Translations under genes and position numbers: made by a program
Notes under the pieces: generated by a model
Told to the model about the DNA's origin: nothing
The model's database searches: none
Seen by the model: only the letters and a program-made list of their open reading frames with translations
NCBI RefSeq assembly: GCF_037126285.1
Contig: NZ_CP147012.1
Location: 4,176,676-4,240,675, forward strand
Direction of reading: 5' to 3'
DNA: 64,000 nucleotides
Source of the DNA: Bernardetia sp. MNP-M8
GTDB lineage: Bacteria > Bacteroidota > Bacteroidia > Cytophagales > Bernardetiaceae
In this document: in pieces, positions 52,788-60,528 of the stretch
How the letters are laid out: every line of letters begins with the position of its first letter
Position numbering within the stretch: position 1 is the stretch's first letter

Positions 52788-54017
52788 ATGCACAATACAA
52801 ACAGAAATAGTAATTCGAACCACCGTAGAGTAAAGGACGTATCAGAAGAAAATAATCTATCAAAAAATAATGGAATGAATCAAGAAAATAAACCCTATTT
52901 AGGAAAATACAATGTATTTGGCGACGGATATTTTAGTGAAGATTACTATTTACTTAATAGCTATAACCAAAAACTAATTGACTTTGGAGTTCGTGATTAT
53001 TTTGAAAGTAATCAACTTGTTTCGTTGAATCAATTCTTGAAACTTTTGGAAGATAATGATTATACACCTATTTCTGTCTATCGTCGTAATACTACCTATA
53101 ATAAAAAAGAAACTCGTTATTCGATAGATTGGTATTTGATGTTAGATGACGAATCTATTATCATAAATATGAATTATGATGCGGTTCAAAAATTAGATGA
53201 TGTTATTTTTAGGTTTGATATGATAACAGCTGTTGAAGATACACCAGTAGAAAAATTAGAAAAAATCTTCGAACTTGCTACAAAATGTATTATAGAAACC
53301 AAAGATGATGACAAACGATACATCAATATTGTAGGAAATACACCACGAACAGGACTTACCCTTCGCAAACATCAAATCAAACCACCAGAAATTCCAGATT
53401 TGAATTTGTATTATGGAGACAAATTTGAAGAAAAACATAAGATTTTAGTAAACGAAATAAACGAAAAAAATAACTCTGGGTTATTTATTTTTCACGGTGT
53501 AACAGGAAGCGGAAAGACAAATTATATTCGTTATCTGATTAGTAAAGCAAAACCAGAAATAGAATTTATTTTTTATCCAATTACGCTTTTAAGAGAAATT
53601 ACAAGTCCAGATTTGATTACTTTCCTGTCTGATTATCAAGATGCTGTCTTGATAATTGAAGAATCAGAAGATTCTGTACAGGCTCGTGATTTGTTTAATA
53701 CTGATAAAAGTTCGATAGCAAATCTTTTGAATGTTTCAGATGGTCTTTTATCGGATGTCTTGAATCTAAAAATTATTTGTACTTTTAATACCGACATCAA
53801 AAACTTGGATAAAGCACTGTTGCGTGAAGGTCGTTTGTTAGGAATTCATCGTTTTGAAGCCATTCCTGCCGAAAATGCCAATAAAATTGCAAAACTAAAT
53901 AAAATTGAAAGAGAATTTAAAGAACCTGCAACACTTGCACAAATCTATAATGTTCCTTTAAATGAAGATTTTTCTGATTTTTCAATTCGCCAGAAAAAAA
54001 TTGGTTTTGGAAAGTAA
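52788..54017 (+). CDS. AAA ATPase, BCS1-like
   Basis: A 409-residue protein. The first 200 residues are an unknown, charged domain. The ATPase follows: Walker A GVTGSGKT at 237-244, a LIIEESED strand near 288 in the Walker B position with Glu where Asp is usual, sensor 1 in CTFNTD near 331-336, and LREGRL near 345-350, an AAA arginine-finger-type motif. The pattern resembles BCS1-type AAA proteins. An N-terminal membrane anchor was not seen. No operon partner is obvious. Confidence 0.75.
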   Translation: MHNTNRNSNSNHRRVKDVSEENNLSKNNGMNQENKPYLGKYNVFGDGYFSEDYYLLNSYNQKLIDFGVRDYFESNQLVSLNQFLKLLEDNDYTPISVYRRNTTYNKKETRYSIDWYLMLDDESIIINMNYDAVQKLDDVIFRFDMITAVEDTPVEKLEKIFELATKCIIETKDDDKRYINIVGNTPRTGLTLRKHQIKPPEIPDLNLYYGDKFEEKHKILVNEINEKNNSGLFIFHGVTGSGKTNYIRYLISKAKPEIEFIFYPITLLREITSPDLITFLSDYQDAVLIIEESEDSVQARDLFNTDKSSIANLLNVSDGLLSDVLNLKIICTFNTDIKNLDKALLREGRLLGIHRFEAIPAENANKIAKLNKIEREFKEPATLAQIYNVPLNEDFSDFSIRQKKIGFGK

Positions 54018-54041
54018 AAATAAATAATGAGTAAATAAAAA

Positions 54042-54068
54042 GCCTTTCTAAATCTAGTTTAGAAAGGC
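54042..54068. terminator. Bidirectional terminator
   Basis: A perfect 11-bp inverted repeat (54042-54052/54058-54068) between the AAA gene and the minus-strand T9SS substrate gene ending at 54102. Confidence 0.83.
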
Positions 54069-54101
54069 ATTTATTCTATGTAGTTGCGCTATAGACTAAA
54101 G

Positions 54102-55994
54102 TTATCTAAGCAATTTGATTATTTCTGTTAATATATATTTTCTTCCTCTTTGGTCGGTAGCAACAACTTTAAGTGTATATTCTCCAGATGGAGCAAAACC
54201 ATTTCTATATCTTCCATCCCAACGTGCAGTTGTGTCATTACTCTGAAAAACACTCTCACCCCATTTATTAAAAATCATCATTTCAAATTCTTCTATAAAG
54301 CGACTTTCTATTCCATACGTATCATTTAGATTATCGCCATTTGGTGTAAAAACGTTTGGCAAATTAATAAAAGAGGGAAAATCAATACGAACAGTATTCG
54401 AATAAGTAACTGTATCACCTAAATTAGCTCGTACTCTAAAATAGCTCGTTTGATTTGTTTGATTTTCAATAACGATAGAATGTGTGCTAGAACTAAAAAC
54501 GTTTTGTATATTAAATGGGGTTTTTCCTAAAGAATCTAGTTGTTCTAATACATAATTATTTGTTGGTACTCCTCTAAACATTGTCCAATCAAAAATAATA
54601 CTTCCTTTTTTGTCAGTTGGGTTTCCTTCATAGCTTAGAATAATAGGACAGACGAAATTACTAAATCCAGCACTTAATTTACATGAGCTGACATAAGAAA
54701 TAGCATAACAATAAGGAGTTTTACTAATATCTACTTGAGAATCTTCAAAATTAGCTGTTGAAGAGTTTAAACTATAAGATTGAGAGATTTCATTTTTATC
54801 AATTCTCATAAAATTTAATTCATTGATAGAACTTGTTGTTATTCCATTTGGGTAATTCCAATTCAGTACTATTTGATTTGTAGGTGTAAAAGTTGCATAA
54901 ATATCAGAAACGGCAGGTGGAGGAATATTTGATTGAGCTAAAACACATCTCTTTGAACTCAACGCTTTTAAACCTGATTTATATTGAGTTTCTACTTGAT
55001 AACAATAGCGAACTTGACAAGCAACTTGTTCATCTTTCAAATAAGTAAGAGTGCTATCAGAAGTTTCATACAAAAGTTCATCATTTCTATAAACAACATA
55101 TTTCAAAAATGTGTCATCATCAAGTTCTGAACGAAGCTCCCAGTGTATATTTACATGATTTTCTTCTACTGCAACATTTACATCAGGAACATATACGATA
55201 GAGGAGGTTTCAGTACTACTTTGACAATCATCTTCCACAGATATTCGATATATATCACTAAATGAGACATTCTGAATTATATGACTAGAAGAACCCTCTA
55301 AAAGACTACCCACACGTTCGAAACCAGAAGGGGTCATTTTTTCTAATTTATGAGGCAGATTTGTATTAAGAGTATAATCTATCTTTGCAGTTGTATTAGT
55401 AAGTGCTTCTAGGCGATTTATGACTGCAGGAACAAGTTGATTTATAGGTCTGACTAAGCGTTCAGTTCCTATGCAATTCTCAGAACTTTCATCAAAAAAA
55501 CCATTTACAGTAATCATATATTCATTTTCATTTGGATATGTATGTTCAGCAAAACCATTACGTTCTACTTCTACTACTCTATTATTTCCAAAATTAACTC
55601 TATATGCATCATAATAAAAGTCTCGTATCTGTACTTTTACTCTTCTTCCTACACAGCTTATAACATCAAAATCTACGGGTTCACGAGAAAGTACTTTTAT
55701 AATATTTGTTTTACTGACCGAACTTCCTCCACTAATAAATTGTGTAACAGAATAAATACCTGGTGTAATAAATGTAAAATCTGTTCCCTTTTGAACAGGT
55801 GCATCTCCAAATTTATAAGAAATTAAACTGGGATCAGCACCAGAGTTATCAATTACTTCAACAGTAAAAGGCACACAACCTGTCGTTCCATTTTGAAATG
55901 TAAAATTCGCTTCTTGAGCAAATATTTTTTCTTGTACAATAAATGATAAGAATAAAAGTGTAACTATAAAAAAAATAAATTTATTTAGTATCAT
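54102..55994 (-). CDS. T9SS type-B sorted surface protein, paralog 2
   Basis: A 630-residue secreted protein. A signal peptide (about 1-26) is followed by a PKD-like domain (about 30-110) with FTFQNGTTGCVPFTVEVID. A middle region of three to four fibronectin-III-like parts follows. The C-terminal about 85 residues (FTPNGDNLNDTYGIES, then FNKWGESVFQS and WDGRYRNG) form the gliding-motility-type (type-B) sorting domain. It is exported by T9SS and attached to the surface. It is a close relative of the protein encoded directly upstream at 56051-57955, probably from tandem duplication. Confidence 0.85.
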   Translation of the reverse strand: MILNKFIFFIVTLLFLSFIVQEKIFAQEANFTFQNGTTGCVPFTVEVIDNSGADPSLISYKFGDAPVQKGTDFTFITPGIYSVTQFISGGSSVSKTNIIKVLSREPVDFDVISCVGRRVKVQIRDFYYDAYRVNFGNNRVVEVERNGFAEHTYPNENEYMITVNGFFDESSENCIGTERLVRPINQLVPAVINRLEALTNTTAKIDYTLNTNLPHKLEKMTPSGFERVGSLLEGSSSHIIQNVSFSDIYRISVEDDCQSSTETSSIVYVPDVNVAVEENHVNIHWELRSELDDDTFLKYVVYRNDELLYETSDSTLTYLKDEQVACQVRYCYQVETQYKSGLKALSSKRCVLAQSNIPPPAVSDIYATFTPTNQIVLNWNYPNGITTSSINELNFMRIDKNEISQSYSLNSSTANFEDSQVDISKTPYCYAISYVSSCKLSAGFSNFVCPIILSYEGNPTDKKGSIIFDWTMFRGVPTNNYVLEQLDSLGKTPFNIQNVFSSSTHSIVIENQTNQTSYFRVRANLGDTVTYSNTVRIDFPSFINLPNVFTPNGDNLNDTYGIESRFIEEFEMMIFNKWGESVFQSNDTTARWDGRYRNGFAPSGEYTLKVVATDQRGRKYILTEIIKLLR

Positions 55995-56050
55995 TATAAA
56001 AATAATTTAAATTGTAAAAAAAAATAAAATTATCATGAAAGCATGTATTA

Positions 56051-57955
56051 TTACCTTATCAATTTTACCATTTCAGTAAAAATATATTCTCTTCCTCGTT
56101 GGTCAGTGGCTACTATTTTCATTGTGTACTCTCCAGAAGGAGCAAGAGTATTTCTGTATCTTCCGTCCCAACGCCCATTTATATCATTGGTTTGAAAAAC
56201 ACCTTCTCCCCAACGATTAAAAATTATCATTTTAAACTCTTTTATAAATTTACTTTCTACTCCATACGTATCATTCAGATTATCGCCATTAGGCGTAAAA
56301 GCATTTGGGAAAGTAACAAAAGAACGGAAATCGATACGAATCGTATTTGAATATGTAAAAGTAGTGTCATTTAGGTTTGCACGAATCCTAATATAACTAG
56401 TTTGGCTTTCTTGACTTTCTATATCAAGACTATATGTTCCTGACCTAGAAACACTTTGTGTATTGAATGGCTCTTTTTCTAAAGAATCTGTTTGTTCTAA
56501 TACGTAATTACTTGTCGATAATCCTTCGAAAGGAGTCCACTCAAAAGTAAGTATTCCTTCTTCTTCGTCTGTGTCTCCTTCCATCCTCAATATAGTTGGA
56601 CAAATAGAAGGGCTAGACTCAGAAGTCAAGTCACAGGCATTTTTATAAGTAATAGAATAACAATAAGGAGCAGCATCAATATTGATAAGTTTATCCTCAA
56701 AGACAGAATCAAGAGGACTTATTATATAATTGTCTATGTTTCCATCTTTATCCTTTCTAGTAACTTTTGCGCTTACTATTTCTGATCCATCAAGAGGATA
56801 ATGCCACGATAAAGCGATTCTTTCTTTTGATATAAAACTAGCATATGCACCAACAACAGCAGGAGGAGTAACATTAGATGCAGCCAAAATACAACGTTTG
56901 GGACTAATAATTTTGAGTCCAGAACTAAACTCAGTTTCTACTTGGTAGCAATAAGTAATTTTACAAACAACTTCTTCATCAAAAATAGTATTAGAAGAAA
57001 TATCAGTGTATTCATCAAAAATGTTATCATCTTTTAATAATGTGTTTTTTACAAATTCTGATTCATCAATACCATTAGGTATCGTCCAACTTATATCAAC
57101 ATAGCTCTCTTCTCCACTTAGATTTATATCAGAAATATAGAAAGTCTGTGAACTCTCTATTCTATTAGAACACGAGTCTGTAACAGAAATACGATAAACA
57201 GAATTTGGTAAAGCATCTTGAATAGTAAAACTAGTAGAACCTGTTAAAATATCACTTACTTTTTCAAAACCATTATCTGTCATTAGTTCTAATTGGTGGG
57301 TCAAGTCTGTTTCTAAAACATAATCTATCTTTGCACTTCCATCTTCAAAGTATTCTACAAGATTTATTGTAGGAGGCAAAAGTGCTCCTACTGGAGTAAT
57401 TATTTTGCTACTTGGAGTACAGTTTTCTGCACCATCTTCAAAAAGACCTCTTACAGTGATTGCAGCATTATTTTCAGAACTATAAGTATGCTCTGCAAAT
57501 TCATTATCTCCAACAATAGCATCTTGATTATCACCAAAATCTATCTTATAAGAATCGTAATAATCATCATTTATTTGAACTCTAACTTTTTTGTTAGCAC
57601 AGCGAATAACATCAAAATCAACCACTTTGGTAGCAAAAACTTCAATTATATTTAGCATTGGAAGTGAATCTCCTCCTGACCCAGCTGTATTAATAAGTTG
57701 CGTAATAGAATAAATACCTGGTTTATCGAAGGTAAAAGTAGTTTCTTTTTGAGGAGGAGCATTTCCAAACCTATAAAGAACTACTTCTGGGTCAGCTCCA
57801 GAAATATCTTCAACTAACACAGTTAAAGGAGCGCAACCCTTTGTACTGCTATTGACTTTAAAAGCAGCTAGTTGAGCAAATGTGGTATTTTGAAAGCCTA
57901 AAAAGAAAAATAAAATAACCAAAAAGGATAAAGCCCAATTATTTTTAAAATCCAT
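56051..57955 (-). CDS. T9SS type-B sorted surface protein, paralog 1
   Basis: A 634-residue secreted protein with the same layout as the following gene. After a signal peptide (about 1-27) comes a PKD-like domain with TKGCAPLTVLVEDISGADPE, several beta-sandwich modules, and the type-B sorting domain with AFTPNGDNLNDTYGVES, FNRWGEGVFQT and WDGRYRNT. The WKPL-like fibronectin modules diverge, but the N- and C-terminal regions are highly alike, so the pair probably arose by duplication. The genes are separated by 56 bases and may share a transcript. Confidence 0.85.
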   Translation of the reverse strand: MDFKNNWALSFLVILFFFLGFQNTTFAQLAAFKVNSSTKGCAPLTVLVEDISGADPEVVLYRFGNAPPQKETTFTFDKPGIYSITQLINTAGSGGDSLPMLNIIEVFATKVVDFDVIRCANKKVRVQINDDYYDSYKIDFGDNQDAIVGDNEFAEHTYSSENNAAITVRGLFEDGAENCTPSSKIITPVGALLPPTINLVEYFEDGSAKIDYVLETDLTHQLELMTDNGFEKVSDILTGSTSFTIQDALPNSVYRISVTDSCSNRIESSQTFYISDINLSGEESYVDISWTIPNGIDESEFVKNTLLKDDNIFDEYTDISSNTIFDEEVVCKITYCYQVETEFSSGLKIISPKRCILAASNVTPPAVVGAYASFISKERIALSWHYPLDGSEIVSAKVTRKDKDGNIDNYIISPLDSVFEDKLINIDAAPYCYSITYKNACDLTSESSPSICPTILRMEGDTDEEEGILTFEWTPFEGLSTSNYVLEQTDSLEKEPFNTQSVSRSGTYSLDIESQESQTSYIRIRANLNDTTFTYSNTIRIDFRSFVTFPNAFTPNGDNLNDTYGVESKFIKEFKMIIFNRWGEGVFQTNDINGRWDGRYRNTLAPSGEYTMKIVATDQRGREYIFTEMVKLIR

Positions 57956-58268
57956 ATTTTTATAAAAACGTAATTTGTAATCTTTGATAATTTGTTAAAG
58001 TATGACTATAAAACGAAGGAAGTCGTAAAACAATACAAATAAAGTATCAAAGTTAGAGAATATCTGTTTTTTATAACTATTTTAGTTCAAAAAATTGAAA
58101 TATATTTTATAATAAGACTTTAGTACATCATTTTTTAGATAAATAATTGTTTTATTCTTCTCACAGTGTTTGGATGTAAATCATACACTGTGATAAAAAT
58201 GATATTTTGAAGATTAAAATTTGGTTTTGTGATGAAAATACAAGTATTATCTACTGTTCAATCATGCT
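57956..58268. other. Non-coding gap between hemN and the T9SS substrate genes
   Basis: About 310 A/T-rich bases. A 9-bp stem TCACAGTGT/ACACTGTGA (58161-58169/58185-58193) is the only clear structure. It may be a binding site or the end of the hemN transcript. No gene was seen. Confidence 0.45.
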
Positions 58269-59636
58269 CTAAGCAATTTTGCTAAACATCGGCTTATTTT
58301 CTGCTTTTTCTGCATTTAATTTTGAATTCCAAAGTCGAACATCAAAAGCCATACAAACATTTCTTACAAAAGGTTTTCCTTTTTCAGTAATTTTCAAATG
58401 GTTGCCTTTCCATTCTATCAAACCATCTTGTTTTAAAGATTCCAAAAGGTCAAAATTAATTCCGAAGCCAAATTCATAAAATTGCTCTTCATTCCAAGAA
58501 GTTTCATATCTACACATCAAATCCAAAATATGCTGACGGATTATTAAATCTTCTTTTGTTAGATAATGTCCTCTCAAAAATGGAAATTCATTATTTTCTA
58601 CTTTTTCTTTATAAACTTTCAGATTCTTCTCATTTTGATTAAATGCCGTCCACGTATCGCTAATGGCACTTACTCCCAAGCCAATAGACAAACTTGTCGA
58701 TTGAGTGGTATAACCCATAAAATTACGATGCAAAGTTCCGTTTTTAGAAGCCTTTAAAAGTGAGTCTGTAGGCAACGCAAAATGATCCATTCCTATATCT
58801 ATGTATCCTTTTTCTGTCAGTAATTTTTTACCAATGGCATACAAATTTGCTTTTTCATCAGCAGAAGGTAAAAAAGATTCTAATTTCTTTTGTGAAGGTT
58901 TGAGCCAAGGCACATGAGCATAACCATAAAAAGCCAAACGAGAAGGACGCAATTCTAATGTTTTTTGAAGAGTATTTTGGATAGTTTCGATATTTTGCAA
59001 AGGTAAACCATATACCAAATCAAAATTAATGGATTCAAAACCTAATTCTCTAGCATTCTTTACACATTCAACTACTTTTTGATAGGGCTGAATTCTATTT
59101 ATAATTTTCTGCACATTTTCATCAAAATCTTGTATTCCAAAACTAACACGATTAAAACCTAAGTCTTTCAAAGTTTTTAAATGTTCTCTAGTTGTGTTGT
59201 TTGGATGTCCTTCAAAACCCCATTCTGTGTCATTGGGAACATCACAAGACGATTTGAAAATAGTAATCAGGCGAGTAAGGTTTTTTGGAGAGAAAAAAGT
59301 TGGCGTTCCTCCTCCTAAATGCACTTCTCTTAAAATCGGTTTCTGTGGAAGTGTTTTAAGATATAAATTCCATTCTTTTTCTATCAAATCAATATAAGGT
59401 TCTTCTACGTTGTGGTTGGTTGTGATGCGAGTAGTACAGCCACAATACGTACACAAACTTTCACAGTAGGGCAAATGAACATAAATACTTACTTCTCTGC
59501 CACTTGTCCAAAAGGCATTTTTGAGTGAGCTTTGCCAGTTTTCTAAATGATGCTCTGTATTTTCCCAATACGGAACAGTCGGATAACTGGTATAACGTGG
59601 ACTAGCAACATTGTATTTTTGAAGTAAATCGTTCAT
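58269..59636 (-). CDS. hemN: Oxygen-independent coproporphyrinogen III oxidase
   Basis: A 455-residue radical SAM enzyme converting coproporphyrinogen III to protoporphyrinogen IX in heme synthesis without oxygen. The Fe-S site is C58-x3-C62-x2-C65 followed by G-C67 in HLPYCESLCTYCGC, the HemN pattern with the extra Cys. LHLGGGTPTFF near residue 109 and the RVSFGIQDFD segment near 162 agree. The HemN-type C-terminal domain is present. A short gene-poor gap separates it from the RAYT gene. Confidence 0.93.
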   Translation of the reverse strand: MNDLLQKYNVASPRYTSYPTVPYWENTEHHLENWQSSLKNAFWTSGREVSIYVHLPYCESLCTYCGCTTRITTNHNVEEPYIDLIEKEWNLYLKTLPQKPILREVHLGGGTPTFFSPKNLTRLITIFKSSCDVPNDTEWGFEGHPNNTTREHLKTLKDLGFNRVSFGIQDFDENVQKIINRIQPYQKVVECVKNARELGFESINFDLVYGLPLQNIETIQNTLQKTLELRPSRLAFYGYAHVPWLKPSQKKLESFLPSADEKANLYAIGKKLLTEKGYIDIGMDHFALPTDSLLKASKNGTLHRNFMGYTTQSTSLSIGLGVSAISDTWTAFNQNEKNLKVYKEKVENNEFPFLRGHYLTKEDLIIRQHILDLMCRYETSWNEEQFYEFGFGINFDLLESLKQDGLIEWKGNHLKITEKGKPFVRNVCMAFDVRLWNSKLNAEKAENKPMFSKIA

Positions 59637-59739
59637 CTTGTTCTGTAAATTATAATGATAGATAAATTTATAAGTACAAAGAACGGCTGATTTTTGAGCT
59701 TAAAAAATGACTTTTGTTAGGAAAGAAGATGAGTTAAAT

Positions 59740-59767
59740 AAATCACGCTTCTGAGGAAGCGTGATTT
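59740..59767. repeat. REP-like hairpin beside the RAYT gene (left)
   Basis: A perfect 12-bp stem, AAATCACGCTTC/GAAGCGTGATTT, with loop TGAG. It ends one base before the stop of the RAYT gene at 59769. Confidence 0.9.
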
Positions 59768-59768
59768 C

Positions 59769-60320
59769 TTAAAAATACTCTCTATAATCCACCAAACTAG
59801 ACTTCAAAACTTTATCAGAGCTATAAAATTTGGCACTTGAATATTTATAGTCTTCTGGATATTTTACTAATTCTGCTTTGACTGGATTGTTATGAATATA
59901 ATCTATTTTTTCTTCGCATACTTTTCGTGTGTAAAGATGCACTCCATCAAAATTTTCTTCCCAAATTTGATATTTTTGTCCTTTTTGAATACTTACAAAT
60001 TTATGTAATAATTTGCTATTATTTTCTTTTAAATAGTTGATAATTTGTGTAGCAACATGTTTTTTAAAATCTCGCATATATACAGAAATAGGACTTTCTT
60101 TTTTCTCTTCTTTCTCAAACCAAATCACAAAATGAACATGATTACTCATCAAAACATAAGCTAATAATTTAGCTTTGTATTTTTCGTTGTAAAAAGTAAA
60201 ATTTTTTAGTATAATTTTACAAATCTCATCCTCTAAAAGTAAATGTTCTTTACCAAAAATGCTTGTAGTAATAAAAAAGCAGTTAAAATCTGCAAATTGT
60301 GAATGGCGATAACGTGGCAT
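59769..60320 (-). CDS. REP-associated tyrosine transposase (RAYT)
   Basis: A 183-residue HUH-type single-strand transposase. The HUH motif is MSNHVHFVIW near residue 77, and the nucleophile Tyr is in KIDYIHNNPVKAELV near 142. The SSAKFY ending agrees with the RAYT family, which mobilises REP hairpins. The ATG at 60318-60320 (MPRYRHSQF) is the natural start. The longer frame would run into the right-hand repeat. Its own hairpin repeats flank it on both sides. Confidence 0.88.
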   Translation of the reverse strand: MPRYRHSQFADFNCFFITTSIFGKEHLLLEDEICKIILKNFTFYNEKYKAKLLAYVLMSNHVHFVIWFEKEEKKESPISVYMRDFKKHVATQIINYLKENNSKLLHKFVSIQKGQKYQIWEENFDGVHLYTRKVCEEKIDYIHNNPVKAELVKYPEDYKYSSAKFYSSDKVLKSSLVDYREYF

Positions 60321-60350
60321 AACAAAAATAGGTAAGTGAATAATGACTTT

Positions 60351-60435
60351 ATCACGCTTCTGAGGAAGCATTTTGTTCAGTTCTGAGGAACTGAACACAC
60401 AGAATGTCGTGCGTTCGCTTCCTCAGAAGCGTGAT
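60351..60435. repeat. REP-like hairpin cluster beside the RAYT gene (right)
   Basis: Two inverted hairpins, at 60351-60369 (ATCACGCTTC-TGAG-GAAGC) and 60417-60435 (its inverse), are separated by GTTCAGTTC-TGAG-GAACTGAAC (60375-60396). The repeated TGAG loop is the clearest family mark. The GAACACAC and GTGCGTTCG words also recur at 17.1 and 36.8 kb. Confidence 0.9.
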
Positions 60436-60528
60436 TAAAAAAGTAATTCAAACCTAAATCTACAAATTTTCTACTATATTTGTAAGACTAAAAAAACTAC
60501 AACAGAACCATCCTATAGTTTATATTTC

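Noticed and set aside
58161-58193. FNR/CRP operator for hemN
   Set aside because: The 9-bp palindrome lies downstream of hemN and does not match TTGAT-N4-ATCAA.
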